Below are positions 35,137 to 43,383 of a DNA stretch of 64,000 bases, one piece after another. Every line of letters starts with the position of its first letter. Positions within the stretch are counted from its first letter, which is position 1. Made by a program: the position numbers and the translations under genes. The stretch is from Natronomonas marina (GTDB taxonomy: Archaea; Halobacteriota; Halobacteria; Halobacteriales; Haloarculaceae), in assembly GCF_024298905.1 (NCBI RefSeq), contig NZ_CP101155.1, forward strand, positions 1 to 64,000. Reading direction: 5' to 3'. A model generated the notes under the pieces. It searched no databases. It had not been told where the DNA came from and worked only from the letters and a program-made list of their open reading frames with translations.

Positions 35137-38100
35137 CCTCTAATGTATTTTCAATCCGTTCGACCGCATCCTCCTCAAACCCATAGAGAGTATAAACAAT
35201 ACGATTTACAAGATTATCTGATTTCTCAATTTTGTCCTTCAGTTCATCAGCTCGTTCCTTAGTCGTAAGATATCGATCTAAGCCATCGGAAATATCAGAT
35301 AACTCGGGGAGTGTGAGACTTTCGAGCCTATCAACAGGCGAGTTGGTTTTCGTTGCCGTCTCACGGAAGCCAGCGAATCCGTCACCTCTCTCAATGGCCA
35401 CAGGAACGAATTCCTTGATTAGAGTCGCTTTCTCCTCAGTTAAGCCTACAAATTCCATTGCCGAATAGTAATCAGTCTCTGTGTACCCCCACTGATCGGT
35501 TTCATATTCCTCCGGTTCTTCGGGTTTGTACCGTGCAGTAATATCGATCGTAATCTTGGAACCCGACTCCTTGACCCTCACGTCTTCAGCCCTAAGGCTG
35601 TCCTGTGTCTCAGTGGTCTCCGAAATGATTGAATCGCCAACTCCAGTCGGAGGTTGATACTCAGCGAGTTCACCTAATTGATCTCCGTCTGAATAGGAGC
35701 CAAAGTAGTCTAAAATATTCAGATTCAGCTCATGGTGCTGGTTTTTAAGACGGATTATTTCCTCAACCAGGAAGCCGAGGAAATCATGGGTGGCCCCACT
35801 ACTAACTTCAAGCTCATCCGTCAGCACCGGACATCTCACCTGAGTACTGCCCTCAACGAATTCGTCATACCACTCGTGGCACCGACTCAAAGCAGCCTCA
35901 TCTGCATCAGTTGAGATCTCTGGGAGAGAGAAGGGATTGAGGTAGTTGGTCTTGAAGGTAAAGTATCCCCCTCGCAGAGTATAGCCCGTGTTACTTAGGA
36001 AGAACCAGAGAACGGGGCTGTTCAAGACTGCTAATATGTACTCTGGTGAGAGCTGTGTTGACTCCTGCGTGAGGAGGCCATAAACCTTCGTAGTATGGTA
36101 AGTCCCATCAGGATCGTACGTGAAGTTGGGGCCATAGCTGATCTCTGGCGTGACGATCTTTTCTTTCTGGAACTCCGTCAGATTTTTTGGATAGACATAG
36201 TCGTACCACCGATTATGGTCCATTTTGCCACCCTCCCTCCCTCTAAGATCCTCCTCATGTCGCTTGAGGTACTCGTAGGTCCTCGGATACTTCTTTTCCA
36301 ATTCATCTTCTTCAACAAATTCTGAATTGTCGCCATCGATATGATACGGGAAGATCACCCAGTATCGCGGATTCAGAGGCTCATACCGATGTACGTCCTC
36401 TCCTTTAAGAAACGGTTTCAATAGATCAGGTTCAAGATGCCACGTCTCCTCATCAACTTGATCCACTACTTCGATTAGCCCATCATCTGTTGTCTCTCCA
36501 GTTTGCTCTAAGAGGTAAATACGGTCTGCGCTTGTCTGTAACCCGACAAATATGTCCGTAGTTTCCTCTAACGTTGGTCCTGCCTGTTCTATGGTATCCA
36601 GTACTTCCTTAACTTCCTCAGTACGGAATATCCATGGCTCTTCTGAATAATCTGCGGGGATTTCTCGGTGTTCAACTGACTTGTCTGTAATCAGCTGTTC
36701 AGGGTTTGTTTGTGCGTATTGGAAGGTGTCGTTATTCCCCTTCCTCAATAATAGGATACAGGTATAGACGGAAACTTGATCCCATACTTGTTTGTGACCA
36801 AACGAAGTGACTTGATAGAGTGCCTGTTCTTCAGAAAGGTAACTTCGAAGGCCCTCACCAAAGTCCCCTTGGAAGAATTTGTGAGGTTCAATATAACCCA
36901 ATATACCGTCTTCAGAAAGGAGGTCGTATCCCTGTTCTGTGAAGTTAACATAAATGTCAAAGTTCCCAGTCGCAGATTCGTAGCGTGATATATAATAATC
37001 GGCAACATCAGGATTTGCCTCTCTGATCGTTTGAATCCGCATATACGGCGGGTTCCCGAGAACAGCATCAAACCCAGGATCATCAGCATCTTCCCCATCC
37101 GCAGTATAGAATACTTCTGGGTATTCTAACTTCCAATGGAAGTAGTTATCAAGATCTGCCCACTTTTGAGCATCTTGATACCATTGCATTTCAGCGAGCG
37201 TGTTCCATTCCTCATCATCTTCCAGTGAAGCTGCCATTCTTTCGTAGGCATCATCTGGAATGTTGTCTAATCCGAAGTCTTCCGCTGTACGGACATTCGC
37301 CATAGCCTCAAGCCGCTGTCGAAGCTTATTCCGCTCAAACTCGTCGTACTTGGCCTCCATCTGCTTGACATCAGCGAGATCCTGGTTCTCGATGGCGATG
37401 AAGTCCTGATAGATTCGCATTAGCTGTTCGATGGTCCCCTTCCGGGCCACACCGAAGTCAGCGAGTGTCGCGTTCTGCCCGTCACCACCAGCATCGGACT
37501 CCAGTTCCTCAATTTCCTCAATGTCGCTCCCGACCAACGAATTCCCCGTCTTCAGGTGGTGGTCCAGGAACGCGAGCGGCTGTTCAGCAGCGAGCGTCCG
37601 AAGCCAGAGGGACACTTTCGCGAGCTCGACGGCCAGCGGGTTTAGGTCAACTCCGTAGATGCAGCGCTGTGCGACCTGCCGACGGGCCCAGTTGATGTCG
37701 TGCTCCTCGTCGACAGTCTCGATCCCTTGCTGTGCAGCTTGCCGCTCCTGAGCATCGATGATCTCACGAGCGAGGTAGTCAATTGCGCTCGTCAGGAAGT
37801 GGCCGCTTCCCATCGCAGGATCGAGGATTTTGAGGTCGAAAATGCGCTCTGCGAATTCCGCTGCAAAGCCACGCTCACCTCGGGCACTCTGTGCCATAAG
37901 GTCGTTCCGGATGTCCGTGACGAGCGGTTCCAGCGTCTCCTCGACGATGTACTCAACGACGTACTCCGGCGTGTAGTACGACCCCGTCGCCTTCCGTTCC
38001 CCAGACCCGGTCGTAAGGTGGACTTCCCCCTTCTCGACGATCACCTCGTCACCCTCGTCGGCGGGAACGTACTCACCGTCCTCCAGCGCGAGCGGTTCGT

Positions 38101-39430
38101 CGGCGACGTCAAGCTGATACTCGAGAAGCCCTTCGTAGATGCTCCCGAGGTGGCGGACGTCCAGCGACGAGTAGTCGACGAAGATCTTCCCGCCGCCGTT
38201 GCCGTTCTGACTCCGGGTGAGCAGTTCGATCACTTGAGCGAGGTAGGCGTCCCCGACCTGGTGGGTCGCGAGGAACCGGGCTTCGACGCTGTCGTCCTCG
38301 TCCGGGTCAGTTCTGAACAGTCCGCCGTTGTACGCTGGGATGTAAAGGTCCTCCTCAGGGATACCGCGCGACTGACTGCCCTGGTCGATGAGTTTGAACA
38401 GCTCGTCCAGTCGGTCCCAGAGGTTGTCTTGCCAGTCGCGATACTTCGGATTCGGGCTGTCGAGTTCTTCAGCGACGTCCTGCTTGAGTGTATTCAGACT
38501 GTAGGATTCCTCGTAGATCTCGTTGTTCGTATCGAGCAGGTCACGACCCTCACTCTCTGCGTAGAGCACGAAGATGAGCCGGTAGAGGTAGATGAGCGAA
38601 CTGTCGTGAATGAGGTCGAGATCCTCTTCGGAGAGGTCGTTGTCCGGGTACTGCATGAATCCCTCCGAGAGCACCTTGATCGCCTCGTAGATGTTGTCCT
38701 GGAGGTCCGCTCCCAACTCCTGGGCGAAGACATTAGACTCGTCGTAGACTTCGTCGAGGAAGCACTCGCCGCTGGAGTCCTCGAGGAATGCGCCGTGCCT
38801 GAAGAAGAGGTAGAAGTATTTGAAATCTTCAAGATCGCCTTTTTCGAGGACGGTCGGCAGGTCGATTTCGTAGTAGGAGTCGAGGCGGTGGCTCGTCGGA
38901 CCGTAGTAGAGCCGCCACTTCTTCCCGTCAGTGAGGACGGCCCACCGCGCCGGCGTCTCCTGCAGGTAGACGTGAATCTGGTAGCTCGGGTTCTCGAAGT
39001 CCCGCTCGTGTTCCCCGCTCCCGCGGGTATCGAGCGGACGACCCCAGCGCTTGGCGTCCGCGACGGCGACGGCGTCCTTGTAGAAATCGCCACCTTCCTC
39101 GCGGCGCTCGAACGCACCGCGTGCGGCGTCCTCGGTCTCGAAGAAGCCATAGTCGGGACGGCGCTGGGTCCGGCTGGTACTCTCTTCGACCTCGAAGGGG
39201 ATACCCAGTTTCCGGAACATCGGCCGGATAAACTTCTCCTCGAGCTGGGACTCGTTACGCTTGGGAGCCGTACCCTTCTCGCGCTCCCACAGGTCCATGA
39301 TGTCCGCTTTCGCCTCGCGGAGGTCCTCGTCGCTAAGCTCGTCCCACACCTCGGTTTCGGGGAGGTGCTCGTCCAGGTAGTAGTTCGAGAACAGGTCGCG
39401 ATTCGTCCGGTAGGTGAGTGCCGTTTGCAT
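35129..39430 (-). CDS. Type IIG-like restriction endonuclease / adenine methyltransferase
   Basis: A 1433-residue fusion. An N-terminal PD-(D/E)xK-like region shows RPDYGFF (about 93) and VAVADAKRWG (about 122). The amino-methyltransferase core has motif I LKILDPAMGSGHFLTSAI (about 538), NSLVGSDIEEIE and motif IV AVLGNPPYMRIQ (about 792), as in Eco57I/PglX-type N6-adenine enzymes. The C-terminal part (about 950-1433) should hold target recognition and helical spacer regions. It would methylate host sites and perhaps cut unmodified DNA. The gene is lower in GC in its 3' half, which fits exchange of the specificity region. It starts 3 nt after the AbrB-like gene and overlaps the helicase by 8 bases. 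Confidence 0.92.
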   Translation of the reverse strand: MQTALTYRTNRDLFSNYYLDEHLPETEVWDELSDEDLREAKADIMDLWEREKGTAPKRNESQLEEKFIRPMFRKLGIPFEVEESTSRTQRRPDYGFFETEDAARGAFERREEGGDFYKDAVAVADAKRWGRPLDTRGSGEHERDFENPSYQIHVYLQETPARWAVLTDGKKWRLYYGPTSHRLDSYYEIDLPTVLEKGDLEDFKYFYLFFRHGAFLEDSSGECFLDEVYDESNVFAQELGADLQDNIYEAIKVLSEGFMQYPDNDLSEEDLDLIHDSSLIYLYRLIFVLYAESEGRDLLDTNNEIYEESYSLNTLKQDVAEELDSPNPKYRDWQDNLWDRLDELFKLIDQGSQSRGIPEEDLYIPAYNGGLFRTDPDEDDSVEARFLATHQVGDAYLAQVIELLTRSQNGNGGGKIFVDYSSLDVRHLGSIYEGLLEYQLDVADEPLALEDGEYVPADEGDEVIVEKGEVHLTTGSGERKATGSYYTPEYVVEYIVEETLEPLVTDIRNDLMAQSARGERGFAAEFAERIFDLKILDPAMGSGHFLTSAIDYLAREIIDAQERQAAQQGIETVDEEHDINWARRQVAQRCIYGVDLNPLAVELAKVSLWLRTLAAEQPLAFLDHHLKTGNSLVGSDIEEIEELESDAGGDGQNATLADFGVARKGTIEQLMRIYQDFIAIENQDLADVKQMEAKYDEFERNKLRQRLEAMANVRTAEDFGLDNIPDDAYERMAASLEDDEEWNTLAEMQWYQDAQKWADLDNYFHWKLEYPEVFYTADGEDADDPGFDAVLGNPPYMRIQTIREANPDVADYYISRYESATGNFDIYVNFTEQGYDLLSEDGILGYIEPHKFFQGDFGEGLRSYLSEEQALYQVTSFGHKQVWDQVSVYTCILLLRKGNNDTFQYAQTNPEQLITDKSVEHREIPADYSEEPWIFRTEEVKEVLDTIEQAGPTLEETTDIFVGLQTSADRIYLLEQTGETTDDGLIEVVDQVDEETWHLEPDLLKPFLKGEDVHRYEPLNPRYWVIFPYHIDGDNSEFVEEDELEKKYPRTYEYLKRHEEDLRGREGGKMDHNRWYDYVYPKNLTEFQKEKIVTPEISYGPNFTYDPDGTYHTTKVYGLLTQESTQLSPEYILAVLNSPVLWFFLSNTGYTLRGGYFTFKTNYLNPFSLPEISTDADEAALSRCHEWYDEFVEGSTQVRCPVLTDELEVSSGATHDFLGFLVEEIIRLKNQHHELNLNILDYFGSYSDGDQLGELAEYQPPTGVGDSIISETTETQDSLRAEDVRVKESGSKITIDITARYKPEEPEEYETDQWGYTETDYYSAMEFVGLTEEKATLIKEFVPVAIERGDGFAGFRETATKTNSPVDRLESLTLPELSDISDGLDRYLTTKERADELKDKIEKSDNLVNRIVYTLYGFEEDAVERIENTLEDD

Positions 39431-39433
39431 ACG

Positions 39434-39625
39434 TTATAGTGGAGTGACGATGAGGAACTGGTCCGTGTCCTTGCTGTCGATGATAGCGTGAGCGACGTCC
39501 TTCGTATCGGCAACGTCGACGTCGACATCGTCGCCGATCCCGGCTTCAAGCATTTCGAGCTCAGAACCCGAGATGTTCACCCGCCCGGAGTTGCCTGAAT
39601 TCCGGGCGATTGTTTTTCGAGTCAT
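39434..39625 (-). CDS. AbrB-like small DNA-binding protein
   Basis: A 63-residue protein (MTRKTIARNSGNSGRVNISG, then AGIGDDVDVDVADTKDVAHA) with the strand-loop pattern of an AbrB/SpoVT swapped hairpin. It is the first gene of the methyltransferase-helicase-TBP operon, 3 nt upstream of the methyltransferase start. Such leaders usually control expression of the modification system. The ATG at 39625 fits a TATA box about 30 nt upstream; a TTG at 39643 is a weaker start. Confidence 0.7.
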   Translation of the reverse strand: MTRKTIARNSGNSGRVNISGSELEMLEAGIGDDVDVDVADTKDVAHAIIDSKDTDQFLIVTPL

Positions 39626-39649
39626 TCGCGATGCTTTGCCCAACTGACC

Positions 39650-39677
39650 GCCATTATATAGTCTTTACTTAGACTAT
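39650..39677 (-). promoter_or_regulatory. Operon promoter with overlapping inverted repeat
   Basis: On the minus strand actatataatgg lies about 25-33 nt ahead of the ATG at 39625. Overlapping its upstream side is a perfect inverted repeat, ATAGTCT-ttactt-AGACTAT (39658-39677). The position suits an operator for the AbrB-like leader protein. Confidence 0.5.
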
Positions 39678-39716
39678 TCCGTCTCGGTTGATACGATTAC
39701 CAGCATCGAAGTCACG

Positions 39717-39938
39717 TCAAGCAGGCCGGAGATCACGCCAGCGCACGTCGACAGTTTCGCCATCATCCAATTCAACGCGAAAGAGATACCCCTCCCGTTC
39801 ATCATCGGTCACAGCTCCTGCATCGTCAGAAATGATCTCAACAACTGTTCCGCGACGCCCATGGAGTCGATCGTGATCAGGATCCGTCTCATCAGGGATA
39901 TCAATTCGAACCGAATCACCGGTGTCGAAGCGTCTCAT
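39717..39938 (-). CDS. Small SH3/KOW-like haloarchaeal protein (DUF8139-like)
   Basis: A 73-residue acidic protein, all beta by pattern: FDTGDSVRIDIPDETDPDHD, LHGRRGTVVEII and YLFRVELDDGETVDVRWRDL. It resembles a small conserved haloarchaeal family often found as a single domain; the function is unknown. It begins 7 nt after the stop of the four-helix membrane protein gene, so it is probably the third gene of the TIR operon. Confidence 0.65.
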   Translation of the reverse strand: MRRFDTGDSVRIDIPDETDPDHDRLHGRRGTVVEIISDDAGAVTDDEREGYLFRVELDDGETVDVRWRDLRPA

Positions 39939-39945
39939 AGTGGTT

Positions 39946-40737
39946 TCAGCGGGTTTGAATCCTAAAGAAGATGGCTAAGCCGATTAAGAGGACGCCACCA
40001 ACACCAAAACCAACCATCGATGGGTCCGGTAGTGATGGAATGAACCTCTTCACCTGAGGAGTAAGAATGAACCCGCCGGCATATCCTCCGACGGAGATGT
40101 ATCCAGCAGCCAATAGGCGGACGAACCACTGTTCCACAATTGTATGCGAGCGGTGATCAGCATCTTCAGCTGGACGAGGATCAACGATTTCTGGGTCGGG
40201 TTTCTCTCGCTTCAAGTATCGCCATTCATCGAGATACATGCGAACAGGGAGAACCGATTCGATCTCATTCAAGATAGCATACCGCGCTTTGTTCAGCCGG
40301 CGGTATGATTGAAGACTTTGATACCAAAAGTAGCAAATCAGACTACCGAATCCTGATGCGAAGAGAACGATCGCAGCGTTAGTGGTCGTGAGATTGCCGC
40401 GGGCGAGGGCAAAGAGACCGGCCAGTATCGAGGTTAAAATCAGACCGAAAAAGCGGTTCATCTGGACTCGCTGATTGGCTGTCTCGATCGCAACCTCCCC
40501 GTAATGTATGTACTGCTCCATCAGTCGATTCTTCTCGTCCTCACTTAGATTAGCCAGCGGTCCAGTTGTAACATCTTCCTCCTCAGATGGCTCAGCAGGG
40601 TCCCCTCCGGTGACCTCTTCAGAGTGTTCAGGTTCTGTTTCGGGCGTGTCTCCATCGTCAGTATCGGCGCCATCCTCTGAGAGATCAACCGCCGCTTCGT
40701 CGGTTGAATCAGGCATATTCAGCGAGTGCGTCGACAA
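39946..40737 (-). CDS. Four-helix membrane protein, possible effector of the TIR locus
   Basis: A 263-residue protein. The first about 70 residues are acidic and disordered. A cytoplasmic helix (EKNRLMEQYIHYGEVAIETA) leads into two membrane helices (about 93-138: FFGLILTSILAGLFALA and AIVLFASGFGSLICYFW), then a soluble segment with LNKARYAILNEIESVLPVRM and EWRYLKRE, then two more helices (about 208-258). The middle part resembles a family of small octameric membrane proteins (RipA-like) by recall, not verified. It overlaps the upstream TIR gene by 29 bases, so the two are tightly coupled. Membrane proteins coupled to TIR signalling enzymes often kill the infected cell; that role is inference. 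Confidence 0.72.
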   Translation of the reverse strand: MSTHSLNMPDSTDEAAVDLSEDGADTDDGDTPETEPEHSEEVTGGDPAEPSEEEDVTTGPLANLSEDEKNRLMEQYIHYGEVAIETANQRVQMNRFFGLILTSILAGLFALARGNLTTTNAAIVLFASGFGSLICYFWYQSLQSYRRLNKARYAILNEIESVLPVRMYLDEWRYLKREKPDPEIVDPRPAEDADHRSHTIVEQWFVRLLAAGYISVGGYAGGFILTPQVKRFIPSLPDPSMVGFGVGGVLLIGLAIFFRIQTR

Positions 40738-41650
40738 GCGAGGCCTTTCGCCATCCTACCTGAGTATCTGCGACTTCTTGGATTTTCTCGGGGACCTTCG
40801 ATTGTCCCTCTGGAATGATTGCGATCACCGGCTTGTCCAGTTCATCGGCGAGTTCCAGCTCCTCCGGGATCCAAGTGCTGTGAGCACCGTACATTCCACT
40901 ACTTACGACGACAACCGACGCCGTTTTCATCTGGTTCCGGAGTTCAGAGCGAAGGGCAGACTCGGTATCCACGGGCAGGGGGTCAGTTGAGGGGACACTA
41001 TGATTCTGCCACTCGAGCGACGGAACCTCGTCAAGGAAATCAACGATACGCTCGTAGTGTTCGTCGTACTCCCACGAATGGGAGACAAAAACGTTGTACC
41101 GCTTGTCCTCAAGTCGAGTTGCAGCGCGTGCTAAGCGAGGGAGTGATTTCCCAGTATTTCCGCCTGAGGAGGAAGAGGACTCTTGAGTCGACGAGCCTGC
41201 AGAGGCCAAGGCTTCCAGCCCTTTGTAGGCACCATATAGGAGCAAAGCACCGCCAGCGATTTTTTGCCCAGACGAGAGCCCCTGCTGGTTCTGAGTATCG
41301 GTAGAACTGCGGCTCAGGGAATCGTCGGTCGGGACAAGGCCCGACTGTTGGTCATTCGGCTCGAAGAGCGACGGTTGAGAGGAACTGAGCTCAGGGAGAC
41401 TGTTATCCCCAGATTGCGTGACTGTATAAACGGGGCCGAGTTCTCGAACTGTGAACTCCTTTCCGAGATCGTTCCCTTTATAGGTCGGTAGTAGGCGATC
41501 TCCATCATCGCGATAGAATCCGGTAGGTAGACCGTTGACGGCTGACTTCAGAACGAATCGAACAGCTAATTCGGGGTTTGGACTGCCACGAATATCATCA
41601 AACGCAGCCTCCCAGGTGGTTTTCAATGGGGAGGAGGTGTCTTGGCTCAT
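40709..41650 (-). CDS. ThsB-type TIR-like protein with N-terminal extension
   Basis: A 313-residue protein. Residues about 185-313 are a TIR-like domain of the MTH538/ThsB type: YNVFVSHSWEYDEHYERIVD, LEWQNHSVPSTDPL, VVVVSSGMYGAHSTWIPEEL and KPVIAIIPEGQ. Upstream lie a globular region (about 1-75), a low-complexity Ser/Gln linker, and a short hydrophobic helix (about 128-153, IAGGALLLYGAYKGLEAL). ThsB proteins of Thoeris sense phage and make a cyclic-ADP-ribose-like signal. The next gene, overlapping its end, encodes a membrane protein where classical Thoeris has ThsA. A TATA box (tttaaata, 41671-41678) fits a leaderless start at 41650. Confidence 0.85.
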   Translation of the reverse strand: MSQDTSSPLKTTWEAAFDDIRGSPNPELAVRFVLKSAVNGLPTGFYRDDGDRLLPTYKGNDLGKEFTVRELGPVYTVTQSGDNSLPELSSSQPSLFEPNDQQSGLVPTDDSLSRSSTDTQNQQGLSSGQKIAGGALLLYGAYKGLEALASAGSSTQESSSSSGGNTGKSLPRLARAATRLEDKRYNVFVSHSWEYDEHYERIVDFLDEVPSLEWQNHSVPSTDPLPVDTESALRSELRNQMKTASVVVVSSGMYGAHSTWIPEELELADELDKPVIAIIPEGQSKVPEKIQEVADTQVGWRKASLVDALAEYA

Positions 41651-41778
41651 AACCGTATGAACAATCCGTTTTTAAATAGTATAAGTTCTTCCCCCCTGGA
41701 ATATCGGCAGATTTGGATTCCGCATCAGAGAGGACCATAGTACTAAACGGGTAAGCCGTCAATAATTCGCATATAGTT

Positions 41779-42216
41779 ATGAGCTTCAACAGCAGATCCT
41801 CAAGCAACCGTCGGAGCGAATACCGACTGTTCATCTCGCACTCTTGGGAGTACAGCGACGAGTACAATCGGATGGTAGAACTACTTCGCGACTACCCGAA
41901 TTTCAGTTTCCGGAATTACTCAGTACCCGAGGTGGATGAGATAGATGCTGACACCGAAGAGGAGCTGGAACAGGCGCTCCGGGAAGACCAGATCAAGCCA
42001 GCTACGGTCGTAATAATACTTGGAGGGATGTACGTAGCTCACAGCAAATGGATCAAGAAAGAAACTATTTTAGCTGAAATCGAAAGCAAGCCAATTCTGG
42101 GTGTTACACCGCGCGGAAACGAGCAGATGCCCAATTTCGTTGAAGACCACGCAGATCAGATTGTGGGTTGGCAAGGAGAGAGCGTGGTAGAGGGGATTCG
42201 AAATCTGGCTGATTAA
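41779..42216 (+). CDS. ThsB-type TIR-like protein, stand-alone
   Basis: A 145-residue protein that is almost entirely TIR-like domain: YRLFISHSWEYSDEYNRMVE, FSFRNYSVPEVDEID, ATVVIILGGMYVAHSKWIKK and KPILGVTPRGNEQMP. It is homologous to the C-terminal domain of the divergent gene 128 bp away, but lacks the extension and membrane helix. Some Thoeris loci carry several ThsB genes that widen phage recognition. The Glu after WIKK is the likely catalytic-region acid by family pattern. Convergent with the GNAT-domain gene. Confidence 0.87.
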   Translation: MSFNSRSSSNRRSEYRLFISHSWEYSDEYNRMVELLRDYPNFSFRNYSVPEVDEIDADTEEELEQALREDQIKPATVVIILGGMYVAHSKWIKKETILAEIESKPILGVTPRGNEQMPNFVEDHADQIVGWQGESVVEGIRNLAD

Positions 42217-42237
42217 ATCGGTGAGAGTGTGTATGAA

Positions 42238-43293
42238 CTATTGAGGAAGAGTCTGGCTGGCATCAAGACTGTTCCCAACGCCGCGAATCGGGTAGAGTTC
42301 AATCGCTTCGTACTCACCATCACCGTCAATATGCCCCAGTTTTGAAAACAGAGATCGGCTCTTGTCGTTCGGTTCGTCGATGGAGTAGACACCATCCTCG
42401 CAGTACTCCTGGCACCAAGTCTGAATTAACTCCTCAGCAATCCCCCGGCGCCGGTAATGATCCCGGACATACAGCTGTCGAAGAACCTGTATTCCATCCA
42501 GCTCTTCCCAAGTGACGTATCCAGCCGCGTCGTCATCTCGAATATAGAGCAATCCCTGGTGGTTTTCAGGGATATATCGGGCAAAAGAAGAACTCGTGTC
42601 ACCACCATAGCTAGTCATCGCGCCGATGACTCGTTCTGTTTTGTCTATTGGTCGACCATCAGAATACACGAGAAATGAATCTTCGGCACCGATCTCCACG
42701 ATGTCATCCGGAGTCGAATTCGTGAAGAGCCACTCAGCACTGAACACCTCATCAAGATCGATTCTACGACCCTGATACTCGATACCGTATAGGCTCATAC
42801 AGTTATGGCAGCGAAATTCTGCTGATTCCTCGATTTCGGACATTCCCGGAACACGCTCAATTGACGGGTCGTCAATCCCTGAGCAATTGCAGTCCTGTCT
42901 AAGTTCCTCAAATTTGTCCCCCTTCCCAGATTGACTATACGGAACAAATCCCATCATCCAATGCTCCTCTAACTTCTCACCGAGTTCCTGAGCGAGTTTT
43001 TGAACGACTCTCGCGTCTGTTCCCACAAATGCAACGACAGCATCAAGGAGATCGTCTACGTGAATAATCGGGTCCTCGGACAACTCATATTCTGTGAGCA
43101 ATTGCCAACCACCGGGTGCCCGGTAGATCATCCGAAGATCATCTTCACAGAGAAGGGAAACAGCGACGACCTCAATCCCGTCATCAGCTTCGATATAGAG
43201 AGGAATCGTTTGATTAATCTCCTCACGTTGAGCAAGAGTTTCGAGCCAAGCATAGTCCCCGAGACCCGCAGGAAGTGGAATATTCAAACTCAT
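42238..43293 (-). CDS. GNAT acetyltransferase-domain protein with zinc-binding insert
   Basis: A 351-residue protein. The C-terminal third (about 245-340) is a GNAT acetyltransferase: LRQLYVRDHYRRRGIAEELI holds the acetyl-CoA loop RxxGIA, followed by GVYSIDEPNDKSRSLFSKLG. The N-terminal two thirds are not recognised but contain paired cysteines (CNCSGID and FRCHNCMSLYG at about 135-170), suggesting a zinc site. Within a defence island it might be a toxin-like or protein-modifying enzyme, but the target is unknown. It is divergent from the DUF262 gene. Confidence 0.75.
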   Translation of the reverse strand: MSLNIPLPAGLGDYAWLETLAQREEINQTIPLYIEADDGIEVVAVSLLCEDDLRMIYRAPGGWQLLTEYELSEDPIIHVDDLLDAVVAFVGTDARVVQKLAQELGEKLEEHWMMGFVPYSQSGKGDKFEELRQDCNCSGIDDPSIERVPGMSEIEESAEFRCHNCMSLYGIEYQGRRIDLDEVFSAEWLFTNSTPDDIVEIGAEDSFLVYSDGRPIDKTERVIGAMTSYGGDTSSSFARYIPENHQGLLYIRDDDAAGYVTWEELDGIQVLRQLYVRDHYRRRGIAEELIQTWCQEYCEDGVYSIDEPNDKSRSLFSKLGHIDGDGEYEAIELYPIRGVGNSLDASQTLPQ

Positions 43294-43383
43294 TTCCGTA
43301 TCAGAAATCGCTCTGTGACGTTATAAATGATAGGCGACCACCACTATGTAGATATATAAAACCAGCATACCACAAGACGGAAT

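Noticed and set aside
31622-39430. Full DISARM system
   Set aside because: Only the SNF2 and methyltransferase components are present; DrmA, DrmB and DrmC are absent from the whole island.
31622-39430. BREX system
   Set aside because: The methyltransferase resembles PglX in its core but has an N-terminal nuclease-like region, and no PglZ, BrxC or Lon-like gene is present.
37700-39439. Long plus-strand reading frame of 579 codons
   Set aside because: Antisense shadow of the GC-rich 5' half of the methyltransferase gene; no motif or plausible composition.
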